Assembly (NCBI RefSeq): GCF_000092065.1
Contig: NC_009362.1
Span: 186,001 to 250,000 of the forward strand
Reading direction: 5' to 3'
DNA length: 64,000 bases
Source of the DNA: Ostreococcus lucimarinus CCE9901
Taxonomy: Eukaryota; Chlorophyta; Mamiellophyceae; Mamiellales; Bathycoccaceae
Within the stretch, counting starts at the first letter, position 1. Each line of letters starts with the position of its first letter. Below the pieces are notes generated by a model that searched no databases, was not told the origin of the DNA, and saw only the letters and a list, made by a program, of their open reading frames with translations. This document shows, one piece after another, positions 37,494 through 46,542 of the stretch. The position numbers and the translations under genes are program-made.

Positions 37494-39659
37494 CTATCCT
37501 CTTAGTCCTACAGTGTCCTTTCTGTGCCCGCCGATCAAACAACAGCTGAGCCCGCAGCACCCCGATCGAGCTGACCATTGCTGACTGTGCGTGCAATCAT
37601 CGCGCCAGAGTTCACTGTACACGCGCTCCTGCTCCTCCTTCTTGATGCCAACGATGTCCATCCACGCCTTGTTGTGTTTGAACTCGTTGGCGAATTGAAA
37701 GAGATAGGGAACGGCAATCGGCACGAACAATTGGCCTTTGAGTTCGTCCCGAACGGTGTCGTCCATCGGCACATACAAATCCGAGTAAAATCTTCCTCGC
37801 ACGGAACTCGCCTTCCAGCTCGGCTTGTTGTGTTTCTCCGACTTCTCCGCGCGTTCCTGAAGAAGCTTAGATTTGGAATTGATGACGTCTACATCGCTGG
37901 TAGAAGTGGAATTCCCACTTCCAATCGCCGCCGTCGAGTTTGAGGACGACGATTCCTTGCCGCTATCATCATCATACTCAGACATGAGGTTGGCGTCGCC
38001 GTCCTCGTACTGTCCAGAGGCAGTGCTTTTCGTCTCCGTCTGGCCCATGACTCCCAAAACCTCTTCGATGTCTACTCCGCCTTCGACGCCCGTCTCATCC
38101 GTGTGCTCTTGCTTAACATCATCAAGTCTGTCGTCCACTTGCGTCAAGCTCGAAATCAACCCATCGATGTCGTTCCCGTCGAAGGCGGCTGATTCATCGT
38201 CGGCGAGCAATTTACGCGACTTGACGCTGTGGCGCACCGGGATGTTGTAGCGACGCTTCCACTTGTACGGCAGGGGCGGGATCTTACCCTTCTGCGCCAT
38301 CACGTCCAAACGCTTCACATGCGGCTCGAAGAACGCCAACAACTCCTCGGTGGCTTCCTTGTCTTCGCTAGTCTTTGCCAACTGCGGTTGCAAATCAAAC
38401 GCGATGGACGCTAGGTCGGTATCTTCCAGTGCTCCCAGGCCCGCGATTTCGTACGGGGTCAGGCTCGGGGGTAATCCGAGATACGTTTCCACCTCTTTGG
38501 CGACTTCCGTGGGGTTTTCCTCGATGTCGTCAGTGTAAATTACGAGCAAATTCGGGAACTCCTTCAACCACACTTCCAAATACTCGGCGTACATGCTCCA
38601 GCCCAAAACCGAATGAAAGTCCAAGCACTCTCGAGTGAGAGTACCACTATCGGCGCCGTCTGCCTCTTTCACGCATTGCTCCAAGTACTCTTTCGTCTTC
38701 TTCGCCGTCGCTCCCCAAGTGTAGCCGTTTTCCTTCAACGCGCACGCGCTCAATCCCGACGCCTCCACGGGCGTCCCGTGAGGGTGATTCTCCTCCACGT
38801 ATCGCGCCATCGCCCGTCCCACCGGGTCTCGCAGCACTACGATTGGCCGCAAATTTGGCATCAATCGCTTCATTGTCGACGCACAGCACGCGCAATTGAA
38901 ATACGTATCACTCCAGTCCCCGGTGACGACGTCCCCGAGCTCGCGTTCAAACGCCTCGCCGTCTCGCTTCGCTTTCATCGTCTCGCTCGGATCATACGGG
39001 CTCCACGTCTCCCCGTGTCCGGCTTGCACCGCGCTAAAATACGCCTTCAGCAATAACTCCGGCGGTTCGCACATCTGCACCCCTTGCGTGGCGCCGTACA
39101 CTGGATTAAAAAAATGCATCGTCTTTTGCCCAGTCGTCAACATGTCGTGCTGCGACATCAATCGCTTCAGTCGCCGCATCCCTCCCACGTGGCTCCCGAT
39201 CACCGCGAACGACGGCAGACACGTCTGTTCGCCCGTCAGCGCCGGATCTTTGCTACACCGCATCGGTCCCGCCGCGCCGACGCTCGCCGCGCGTCGCGCC
39301 GCCCATCGGCTCACGTGCTCAAACTTCCAAATTGGGTGTTCAACGAAATACGACCCCGCGTACAGCACCATCGCGCACGCCACGAGCGCGAGCGCGCCTG
39401 GAATCAAATGCCTCACATTTCTACGTCGTTCATCGTCGTTTTCGCGCCGCGGCGCCGCGACGGCGTCGACTACGGCGCCGAAACGTCCGCCAACACCATC
39501 GTCTTCGGGCCGTCGATCGCGACGGTCGTGCGCCGACGCGACCGAGCGATCGTCGCCGTCCGAGGTGCTGGCGACGAGATTGCTGCGCTCGCTCGCCGCG
39601 CGTCGCGCGTTCGCGGACTCGCGGGCGAGCGAGGCGGCGCGCGCCGCGCGGGACCACAT
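37494..39659 (-). CDS. Membrane-anchored sulfotransferase-domain protein
   Basis: The 721-residue product looks like a type II Golgi protein: a basic cytosolic tail, one membrane segment at ~85-107 (LIPGALALVACAMVLYAGSYF) and a lumenal sulfotransferase domain. The PAPS 5'-phosphosulfate loop region is FAVIGSHVGGMRRLKRLM, a divergent form of the G-x-x-K-x-G-T-x-x-L pattern. The 3'-phosphate motif LRPIVVLRDPVGRAMARY is very clear, and FFEPHVKRLD resembles the heparan-sulfate-type C-terminal helix. A long Ser/Asp/Glu-rich stretch (about 490-610) is followed by a second folded-looking C-terminal piece with CTHSQQW and CCGLSCC. The acceptor is presumably a glycan, but this is not visible from sequence. 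Confidence 0.82.
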   Translation of the reverse strand: MWSRAARAASLARESANARRAASERSNLVASTSDGDDRSVASAHDRRDRRPEDDGVGGRFGAVVDAVAAPRRENDDERRRNVRHLIPGALALVACAMVLYAGSYFVEHPIWKFEHVSRWAARRAASVGAAGPMRCSKDPALTGEQTCLPSFAVIGSHVGGMRRLKRLMSQHDMLTTGQKTMHFFNPVYGATQGVQMCEPPELLLKAYFSAVQAGHGETWSPYDPSETMKAKRDGEAFERELGDVVTGDWSDTYFNCACCASTMKRLMPNLRPIVVLRDPVGRAMARYVEENHPHGTPVEASGLSACALKENGYTWGATAKKTKEYLEQCVKEADGADSGTLTRECLDFHSVLGWSMYAEYLEVWLKEFPNLLVIYTDDIEENPTEVAKEVETYLGLPPSLTPYEIAGLGALEDTDLASIAFDLQPQLAKTSEDKEATEELLAFFEPHVKRLDVMAQKGKIPPLPYKWKRRYNIPVRHSVKSRKLLADDESAAFDGNDIDGLISSLTQVDDRLDDVKQEHTDETGVEGGVDIEEVLGVMGQTETKSTASGQYEDGDANLMSEYDDDSGKESSSSNSTAAIGSGNSTSTSDVDVINSKSKLLQERAEKSEKHNKPSWKASSVRGRFYSDLYVPMDDTVRDELKGQLFVPIAVPYLFQFANEFKHNKAWMDIVGIKKEEQERVYSELWRDDCTHSQQWSARSGCCGLSCCLIGGHRKDTVGLRG

Positions 39660-39742
39660 CGCGTCGTCCTCTGGCGAGGGTCAGTTTTCGTGTTCGCCTT
39701 CGACGGCGCGCCGAAGCCGCGGAACGCGCGATGGATTACAAG

Positions 39743-40714
39743 CTAACGACGCTCGGCTAAGGTGTCTAGAACGCGAGGAAATAAGGGTAAACACACGCCC
39801 AAACACTGCTTGGCCGCGTGCGGGGCGCCCGGGAGGTTGACGACGAGCGCGCCGGCGACGGCGACGCCGGCGACGGCGCGAGAGAGCGCCGCGCGCGGCT
39901 CGGCGATCGAAGTCACCGCGCGAATGGCTTCTGGAATGCCCGGGATCTCGCGCGCGAGCACGCGCGCGGTTGCTTCGGGGGTGACGTCGCGCGGCGCGCA
40001 CCCGGTACCACCGGTGGTGAGCACGAGGTCGCATCGAGACGTCAAGTCTCGAAGCGCGGCTTCGATGTCGTCGACGTCGTCGGCGACGACGACGCGCGAT
40101 GTCTCCGCGATGACCAACGCCCCAGACGCGGCGGCGTACTCACACACCGCGCGTTCAACTAACGGCCCGCTCTCGTCCGCGTACGTCCCCGCGGCGGCGC
40201 GGTCCGAACACGTCAACACGCCCACGCGCACGCTTCGCGCCGCTGCGCCGTCCCGAAGCGCGCACGCCGCCGCGACGGCGTCTCCGCCGCCACTCGACAG
40301 CTCTTCCGCGGGCGTGCAGCAAACCTCGCTCAACGCACCGCTCACACTCACGAACGGCGCGCGCGTGGCGCCCACCGCGTCGCGCGGCGTCGCCTCGAGC
40401 GCCTCCAACGCGTCGTGCTTCGCGTGCAACCGCCGTCCCGACTCAAACGCCGCCAACTGTTCCGCGCTCGCCTTTACCTGATGCTTCTTTTTCCAATCCC
40501 CGTACGGTTCGCCGTACACGTATTCACACGCTTCGTCGTACGTCATGGGATACCCCACCGTTCGCGCGCCGAGGAGCGTCCACTTGGCGCAGCAGTTTCG
40601 GCAAAAACCAGCGAGATTCATGAGGTCGATATTTTGCACGTCGTTTCGCGCGCGCATGTGCGCCAACAGGGCGCGAAAGGCGTGCGCTTCGATTTGAGTC
40701 TGTAATGACGTCAT
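39743..40714 (-). CDS. DUF1244-MogA fusion; molybdopterin adenylyltransferase-type protein
   Basis: This 323-residue protein joins two families. Residues 1-~85 are a DUF1244 (SMc04008-type) domain, mostly bacterial: HAFRALLAHMRARNDVQNID, then LMNLAGFCRNCCAKW (Cys38, 41, 42) and EYVYGEPYGDWKKKHQ. From ~161 to the end is a MogA/Cnx1-G domain: VGVLTCSDRAAAGTYADESG, then TTGGTG at 233-238, RDVTPEAT with Asp243, and NLPGAPHAAKQCLGVCLPLF. The G domain adenylylates molybdopterin to activate it for molybdate insertion. In land plants it is fused to a MoeA-like E domain in CNX1; here the partner is DUF1244 and no E domain is nearby. The start is the ATG before MTSLQTQIEAHAFRAL, which matches DUF1244 starts. 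The role of DUF1244 is unknown. Confidence 0.88.
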   Translation of the reverse strand: MTSLQTQIEAHAFRALLAHMRARNDVQNIDLMNLAGFCRNCCAKWTLLGARTVGYPMTYDEACEYVYGEPYGDWKKKHQVKASAEQLAAFESGRRLHAKHDALEALEATPRDAVGATRAPFVSVSGALSEVCCTPAEELSSGGGDAVAAACALRDGAAARSVRVGVLTCSDRAAAGTYADESGPLVERAVCEYAAASGALVIAETSRVVVADDVDDIEAALRDLTSRCDLVLTTGGTGCAPRDVTPEATARVLAREIPGIPEAIRAVTSIAEPRAALSRAVAGVAVAGALVVNLPGAPHAAKQCLGVCLPLFPRVLDTLAERR

Positions 40715-40851
40715 TCGAGCGGCGATGCGCGCGCGCGCGAGGGAACGTGCGCGCGCGAGTGTGACGCCGGCGCCGAAGCGTCTGGCGTCGGGACGGCGGC
40801 GGAGGCGACGGCGACAACGCGTGGCGGTTAAATTACATCGGGCGGCGACGC

Positions 40852-41604
40852 TCAGCCCTCTGCGCCGTGAATCTGAAACGCGGCGTACTCTTTCCAGAGC
40901 GCCTCCATGTGCTTGATGTACGGCGCCGCCACATCGGGTTGGTTGCGAGCTATCAACACGTTGTCGTGATTGTCCAGCACGCCCGCCCGCGTCCAATTAA
41001 ACGAACCCGTGATGACCACGGGATCGTTCGTCTCACCGTCGATGATGGCAAATTTATGATGCATCATCCCGCGCTTATTCGGATCGTTCGAGTGCGCGTC
41101 GCATCGTACGTCTATTTTCCGCGCCTCGCTGAGCTCTCGAATATCCGAACCGAGCGAGTCCACGTTGTTCGCGTCCGTGACGATTCGCACCCTAATCCCA
41201 CGTTTCGCCGCGCGTTGAATCGCTCGCTTAATATCATCGCACGTAATCGTAAAGCACACCACGTCCAGCGTCGACGTCGCCTTGTCCAGCGTTCGTATGA
41301 ATTTCACCAGAGACGTCGTGTGGTGCGCCTTGTCGCAGTGCGCCTTCGCGCACCGATAATTCGCATCCAGCATGCTTCGACACGGCATGACGGCGTCGGG
41401 GAATATTAAGATTTCCGTGGACTGCGACGTGAAATGCGCGTGCGCCTCGTGTTCGGCCGCGCTTTCCCACGAGTTGGTCTCGGCGTTGAAGAAGGATTTT
41501 TTCGCTCTGGCGCCAACCGTCAACCGTCGCGTTCCGGTGCTCGACGTCGCGCGACGCGCGCGGCGCGGGGCGACGGGGCGCCCGAGCGGCACGGCGCGCG
41601 ACAT
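40852..41604 (-). CDS. Single-HKD phospholipase D, MitoPLD/PLD6-like
   Basis: The 250-residue product has one HKD motif, GMMHHKFAIIDG followed by VITGSFNWTRAG, so it probably works as a homodimer. TLDVVCFTITCDDIKRAI and KRGIRVRIVTDANNV match the mitochondrial cardiolipin hydrolase (PLD6/Zucchini) group and related bacterial nucleases. The first ~45 residues (MSRAVPLGRPVAPRRARR onward) are Arg/Ala/Ser-rich and acid-free, suggesting a mitochondrial or plastid targeting signal rather than the membrane anchor of animal MitoPLD. Whether it is a lipase or a nuclease cannot be told from sequence. It is followed on the same strand by the DUF1244-MogA gene after 137 bp. Confidence 0.86.
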   Translation of the reverse strand: MSRAVPLGRPVAPRRARRATSSTGTRRLTVGARAKKSFFNAETNSWESAAEHEAHAHFTSQSTEILIFPDAVMPCRSMLDANYRCAKAHCDKAHHTTSLVKFIRTLDKATSTLDVVCFTITCDDIKRAIQRAAKRGIRVRIVTDANNVDSLGSDIRELSEARKIDVRCDAHSNDPNKRGMMHHKFAIIDGETNDPVVITGSFNWTRAGVLDNHDNVLIARNQPDVAAPYIKHMEALWKEYAAFQIHGAEG

Positions 41605-41873
41605 GCCGCGCGACGTCGCGATGGCGCGACTGCGTCTCGGGACGGATCGTTCGTGACGACGCGTCGGTTCTGGTCGGTCGGTCGGTCGGTCGGTCGAGCG
41701 GTCGAGCGGTCGAGCGGTCGAGCGGGACAGTTACTCCTCCGTCGGCGGGCGGCGTTTTCGCTCTAACGAGAGACGGCGACGGCGCTCGATCGCGAGCGAT
41801 GAGATGTTTTCGTATGAAAAGGTGGGATTTGCGTCGATCGATGTGGGTGTGCCGGCCTCGGTCGACGTCTTCG
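41605..41873. other. Intergenic region with GGTC/GAGCGGTC repeats
   Basis: This 269-bp region lies between the PLD start and the Dispatched-like stop, both on the minus strand. It holds the PLD promoter and a tandem repeat tract; nothing else was recognised. Confidence 0.5.
41672..41726. repeat. Tandem GGTC then GAGCGGTC repeats
   Basis: About six GGTC 4-mers (41672-41696) run directly into three to four copies of an 8-mer GAGCGGTC, which looks like a 4-mer array that changed unit by mutation. Confidence 0.9.
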
Positions 41874-44800
41874 TCATCGCGGCGGCGGCTGGACGTACGC
41901 CGGGCCGAGCGCGGCCAACACGACGGGCAACACGACGACGGCGTGGATGAAGCTCGCGGTGAGCGTGACGACGATGAAGGTTGCGAACTTTGTGAAGAAG
42001 ACGATGGTACATCCGAGCAAGCATGCCGCGGCGGCGATGGATGAGAACCAGCCGGCGGTGATGGCGCCTCCGACGATGCGGAGCGCCGAGAGTGAACGCT
42101 CGTCCTTTGTCATGGGTTGGTTATGCGTTGATACGTACGCGACAGCGATGTGGCTGATATAATCGATGCTGAGACCGACAATAATCTGCACGCACACGGA
42201 TTCGATGATGCCCAGACGCCATCCGCGAAGCGCCATGAAGGCGACAAAGTATACTACGACGGAGGCGATGCAAAACGTCGCTGCGGCGGCGATTTTGACG
42301 CTCAAGGTGCAAAGAAATAGAACCATAAACGCCAAAACTAACGAATATACGACGGTCAACGAAGCGGCTGATTTAAGTTCGTCAACCGTATCTGCGAGAA
42401 CCCACGTATCGCTTGATTGAAACGCGCCGCGCGTCTCCGGAGGCCCAGTCGAGATCTTTGCCGCAAACCACGTTTCCCAGAAATCGTGCGCTTTTCTGAT
42501 TTCATCAGCCGTAGACACCCTGCGCGCCGACGTCGGTACCGTGATTGCTGAGTATGCGACACAGAGATCATCGCCCAGGCGATATTTGTCGCAGTCGTCT
42601 CTATTTCGTATGAAGCGCAGTAAGCCGTACGTATTCACGTGATTGGCGAACGTTCGAACGGCGTAACGAAAGTCTTGTCGAGCGATGGGTAAACCGTCGA
42701 TGTGTGCACCGAGTAATCCTCCGTCTTTGAGCCATACATCAAGATCATATATCCAACAATTGACCGTCGTTGGAGACACGATGCGATCGCGCATCGATCT
42801 AAGCTCGGCACAGAATTCTAGCAACCATATCTGAGAGTCTTCGTCGGAAAAATCATACGACGCATTCGGCTCAACGAGCCACACTGGAACGCCAGAGTAC
42901 GACAGAGACTTATCAGATATAGCGGACACGCTCGAGCGCGCGGCATCGAGGCCGAATGTGAACTGGACGAGGACGCTTTCTTCGTAGCGAGACGAGTTAA
43001 AACTCTGCGCGGCGAGCGTGTAATCGTGGATAACGTGGCCTTTTGGCCACAGAGACAGTGACTCGTCGCCGGTTTGCTTCACGATGTTGAGCCCAAGAAG
43101 CACGGCGCCGACAATCATGGCAACAAATACCACATTAAGCGTCCACTTCCAATACACGAGGCGAGTAAACGTCGCAGCAAGTAAATCCCGGCGACGACGC
43201 GACGTCCTCCGAGGTGAGAGCGCTGGAGACGTCGATGCGGACGATGCTTCATCTATCAAAGGGCGTCCTTCGACGGCAAATGATGGACGTAGTGTTAACG
43301 CAACCGGATCTAATGGTGCGGATGCCATGCGCCTATGGATGACACGACTGAGAGTTTCAGGAAAGTCACCAAAATCGATTGTCGCTCTCCGTTGCGCAGA
43401 TCCACGACGAGCCACCACAGTCGGATTTACGTCGACTACTTCCTCTTGAGAAGGCATCACGCGGTTTCTCGAGACCGCGATGCGCTTCCACTTTTCATTC
43501 AAAATCAACACCGAAGATGTCACGACGATACTGACGAGTAGGAGAAAAATAATCTGCGTCGCCATAAATGTGCCAAATAGCCGAACGGGAGGAATGGAGC
43601 TCGGAATGCTGCTTGCAAAAGCCGCCGCCGTAGTGAAAGATGTGATACTTATACTAAATGCCGAGTGACGTAGGGTCCATTGCATGCGTTCTTCTAAAGT
43701 TGCGTCCAGGCTCTCTTTTTCCTCGACGTTGTTCGCGCTCGCCTGCCAATGATCGTAAATCACGAAGACGTCGTCGGCGCCGATGCCGATAGATAGGAAA
43801 ATTCCCGCAATATGAATTATGCCGAACCATTCTCGTCTGTACACTTCATAGTAAGTCGCATGCGTGAGAAGAGTCGCACCGATTATACTAATCATGCTGC
43901 AAATGGCGAGTGAGAGCGAGCGGGTGTGCAAAGCGATGAACGCCACCGTCACACACAGCGAGCCCACGGCGAATACGCAATCCTTCGCGAGACGATCATC
44001 CAGCATCGAGTTGTACGCATTAATGTGCCGCCAGGAAGCGAAGGTTCCCGTGGAAACAGATGAGACGTCAGAGTTGAAATGTTCGATGACGTGCCGAGCC
44101 ACATTCTTAACCCAAATCGTCGACTGATCACTGTATGAAAGCCGAAACACGATGGCCATCCTGCGCGGCTCGCCTCGCTCTTGCGCCATGTTTGGCAAGA
44201 AAGCATCGTTTAATAATATTCCGAACGGTGCCCCGAAAGCCTCGATTGCGTCCCACGAGCTGGACCAGCGTAAAATCACTTCTATCCCGAGCATTGTATC
44301 CCACACAGCAACCGCATCGATTTCACGGCACGCCACCGCGTCGAGGTTTTTATTCATCTTCGCGACGGCGATTATCTCCCCGACCGTAGGATCCACGTGC
44401 TCTATAAAATCGCAAATACCAATCTTAAACTCTCCGATCATGCATCGCGCGCTACTCGTGACGTCGCAAGGATATTCGTGACACGCGGCGACGGCGTCGC
44501 ACATCGATCGATGCGCCGCCTCGACGATCTCGCGCGTAAACATTCGATATCCGCATTGATCGCGAATAAAATCCAAGCGCGCCGATACTTCTGCAAACGT
44601 CCCTTGCCCAAGCTTCTGTGCGCCTTCGAAGACGTCCCATAAACCCACCAATCGATACATATTCTCGATGTCAAAAATACTAAACGCCGCCGCGCATCCG
44701 TCCCCGTATCGATCCTCCTCGCACGTGTCCTCGTAGCCCCACGCGTGCTCGATGTTATGCTTTAAAACGCACACTTGGCGAAGTGCGTTCGCGATATCAC

Positions 44801-45338
44801 TCGGTGTGTCACCCTTGCGATCCACTCGACTGACGATGACGTGAAATTCATTCGCCCCCGTGCCGCCGTCGACGCCCGATTTCGCGTTCAATCCCAAAAT
44901 CCGCCGATCGAGACTCGACGCGAGCCTTCTCGTTGGCGGCAAACCAAGGAACGGCGGTGGTGGCGGCGGCGATGGTGGCAGCGGTGGCGGCAGCGGTGGC
45001 GGCAGCGGTGGTGGTGCGAGTCCATCGCTCGACGACGCATTCGTCACCAATAATCTCCGCCGCGCCAGTCGCCTCGATTGCAAATCCAACGGCGTCGCCG
45101 CGCTCCAGCGCTTCGCGAGCCCCACCGCCAGCGCCCTCGTCGTCCTCGGCGTCCCTCGCGCACGATACGATTCCAATGACGTGTCTATGCTCAGCGCGAC
45201 GTCTTTCGTCGCGATAGCGTACGCTGCGAGCGCGATGAGACCCAACGCGCACGCGAGCGCCGCCCAAGGCTGTTTGACCACGGTTCGAGTGAAAACTTTA
45301 ACGGGCCACGAGACGCGTGTGGGGCCGTCGCGAGGCAT
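41874..45338 (-). CDS. Dispatched/Patched-family RND transporter with sterol-sensing domain
   Basis: The 1154-residue product has the RND layout of 1 + 5 + 1 + 5 membrane segments. The first is LACALGLIALAAYAIATKDVA near residue 30, followed by a large extracytosolic loop and a sterol-sensing block (HTRSLSLAICSMISIIGATLL then FLSIGIGADDVFVIYDHW). A second loop and a matching C-terminal block follow (IIVGLSIDYISHIAVAYV then ASFIHAVVVLPVVLAAL). The GADDVF-Y-DHW and GLSIDY acidic pairs occupy the positions of proton-relay aspartates in RND proteins, and this pattern is closest to Dispatched/Patched-like proteins rather than NPC1. The first loop carries a Pro-rich tract (PPPLPPPLPPPLPPSPPPPP) coded by 12-bp tandem repeats near 44951-45020. 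The cargo is unknown; sterol or lipid transport is inferred. Confidence 0.88.
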   Translation of the reverse strand: MPRDGPTRVSWPVKVFTRTVVKQPWAALACALGLIALAAYAIATKDVALSIDTSLESYRARGTPRTTRALAVGLAKRWSAATPLDLQSRRLARRRLLVTNASSSDGLAPPPLPPPLPPPLPPSPPPPPPFLGLPPTRRLASSLDRRILGLNAKSGVDGGTGANEFHVIVSRVDRKGDTPSDIANALRQVCVLKHNIEHAWGYEDTCEEDRYGDGCAAAFSIFDIENMYRLVGLWDVFEGAQKLGQGTFAEVSARLDFIRDQCGYRMFTREIVEAAHRSMCDAVAACHEYPCDVTSSARCMIGEFKIGICDFIEHVDPTVGEIIAVAKMNKNLDAVACREIDAVAVWDTMLGIEVILRWSSSWDAIEAFGAPFGILLNDAFLPNMAQERGEPRRMAIVFRLSYSDQSTIWVKNVARHVIEHFNSDVSSVSTGTFASWRHINAYNSMLDDRLAKDCVFAVGSLCVTVAFIALHTRSLSLAICSMISIIGATLLTHATYYEVYRREWFGIIHIAGIFLSIGIGADDVFVIYDHWQASANNVEEKESLDATLEERMQWTLRHSAFSISITSFTTAAAFASSIPSSIPPVRLFGTFMATQIIFLLLVSIVVTSSVLILNEKWKRIAVSRNRVMPSQEEVVDVNPTVVARRGSAQRRATIDFGDFPETLSRVIHRRMASAPLDPVALTLRPSFAVEGRPLIDEASSASTSPALSPRRTSRRRRDLLAATFTRLVYWKWTLNVVFVAMIVGAVLLGLNIVKQTGDESLSLWPKGHVIHDYTLAAQSFNSSRYEESVLVQFTFGLDAARSSVSAISDKSLSYSGVPVWLVEPNASYDFSDEDSQIWLLEFCAELRSMRDRIVSPTTVNCWIYDLDVWLKDGGLLGAHIDGLPIARQDFRYAVRTFANHVNTYGLLRFIRNRDDCDKYRLGDDLCVAYSAITVPTSARRVSTADEIRKAHDFWETWFAAKISTGPPETRGAFQSSDTWVLADTVDELKSAASLTVVYSLVLAFMVLFLCTLSVKIAAAATFCIASVVVYFVAFMALRGWRLGIIESVCVQIIVGLSIDYISHIAVAYVSTHNQPMTKDERSLSALRIVGGAITAGWFSSIAAAACLLGCTIVFFTKFATFIVVTLTASFIHAVVVLPVVLAALGPAYVQPPPR

Positions 45339-45550
45339 GTCTGCGAGCGTTTACGCGAAGATCAAGATATAATACGCGCCTGGAGCGCGTTTGAGCGCGC
45401 GTGAACGCGGACGCGCGATGCGAACCGCTTTGGAGTGAGGACGCGCGCTCGCGGTTCTCCGGCGCCAACGAGGCGCGGAGTGAGCCGCGCTCGATCGGTG
45501 CGTCCGGTTACAGAGTGCTACTATGATATTGAAACAAAATATTGTATGGT

Positions 45551-46375
45551 TTAGTTAAGGCCATCGACGAATGCACAGACGGTGGATTTCAGCTCGGGAA
45601 TCACCGGATCTTTACCGACGTAACAGTCGAAGAGCGCGCGACAGAGCGAGGCGTCGGCGATGACGCTCACGCGTTTACCCTTGATGAACGTCGCGAGCTC
45701 ACCCTCGAACGTGGCGTGAAAATCCAACGAAGTCCCCTTTTTAAAACTCACACCATCGAAAATCGCCTCAAACGCCCTCAACGCCGGCGAATCGGCGTCC
45801 ATCGCCGGTCGTATGCGTTCCGCGAGTGCCTCGACGATTTTATCGCCGCCGACGTTTCGCGCGAAAACCAATCGCACCAAGCGTTCGTACGACGCCGCAT
45901 CACCATCGCGCGCACCATCGACGTCAACATAAAATCCGCACGCGTACACTTTTACGCTCAACCCTGCGATGCGTTTCACGCGGGCGCCGCGTCCCGCGAG
46001 CGCGAGCGCTTTATCGCCCGGCGTCATCGCCGCCGGCACCTTCAGCCCCGTCCTCGGCTCCGTCACCATCGCCGTCGCTTCGCTCGATGGCGTCGAACCC
46101 GCATCGCTCGGCGCGGACGTCGACGCCAGTCCCGGTCGCGCGCGCGTCGGTCGTCGTCGTCGTCGTCGTTCGGCCGACCTCGGGCGCTCGACACCGTCGA
46201 CACCATCGGCGGCATCGGCGCGCGTCCACGCGCGTCCGTCCCCGCTCGGCGCGCGCGTCGACGCGGGCGACATCTGTTCGCGCTCCGGTCGCGCGCGCGT
46301 CGTCGCGCGCGTCGCCGCGGCGCCGCGCTCTGGCGCGCGCGCGGTGCGGTCGGTCGCGCCCATGGTCTCACTCAT
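45551..46375 (-). CDS. Chalcone-isomerase-like / fatty-acid-binding protein
   Basis: The 274-residue product ends in a chalcone-isomerase fold of about 185 residues: TEPRTGLKVPAAMTPGDKAL, ARVKRIAGLSVKVYACGFYV, LVRLVFARNVGGDKIVEALA and KKGTSLDFHATFEGELATFI. In plants, non-catalytic members are plastid fatty-acid-binding proteins (FAP) or enhancers of flavonoid synthesis. The fold here lacks an obvious full set of catalytic residues, so a lipid-binding role is more likely than true isomerase activity. The ~90-residue N-terminal part (MSETMGATDRTARAPERG onward, Arg/Ala/Thr-rich) may be an organelle leader. A second ATG lies four codons in. It is head to head with RPS29. Confidence 0.83.
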   Translation of the reverse strand: MSETMGATDRTARAPERGAAATRATTRARPEREQMSPASTRAPSGDGRAWTRADAADGVDGVERPRSAERRRRRRPTRARPGLASTSAPSDAGSTPSSEATAMVTEPRTGLKVPAAMTPGDKALALAGRGARVKRIAGLSVKVYACGFYVDVDGARDGDAASYERLVRLVFARNVGGDKIVEALAERIRPAMDADSPALRAFEAIFDGVSFKKGTSLDFHATFEGELATFIKGKRVSVIADASLCRALFDCYVGKDPVIPELKSTVCAFVDGLN

Positions 46376-46542
46376 GAATCATACGATTCATATTGTGATC
46401 GCCGCTGATCTGTCATGAAGTCTTCGTTTGTCCGAACTAAAACTCGACGCCGCGTCGGTTTTTAGTTCGATGCGCGAGCTCGCGCGCCTCGACCGCCGCG
46501 TCCGCCTCTTCGCGACGCGCCGACCGACGCACGCACGCAACC
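46376..46542. promoter_or_regulatory. Bidirectional promoter, CHI-like gene / RPS29
   Basis: These 167 bp separate the two divergent ATGs. The part next to the CHI-like gene is relatively A+T-rich (ATCATACGATTCATATTG), unlike most promoters in this window. Confidence 0.5.
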
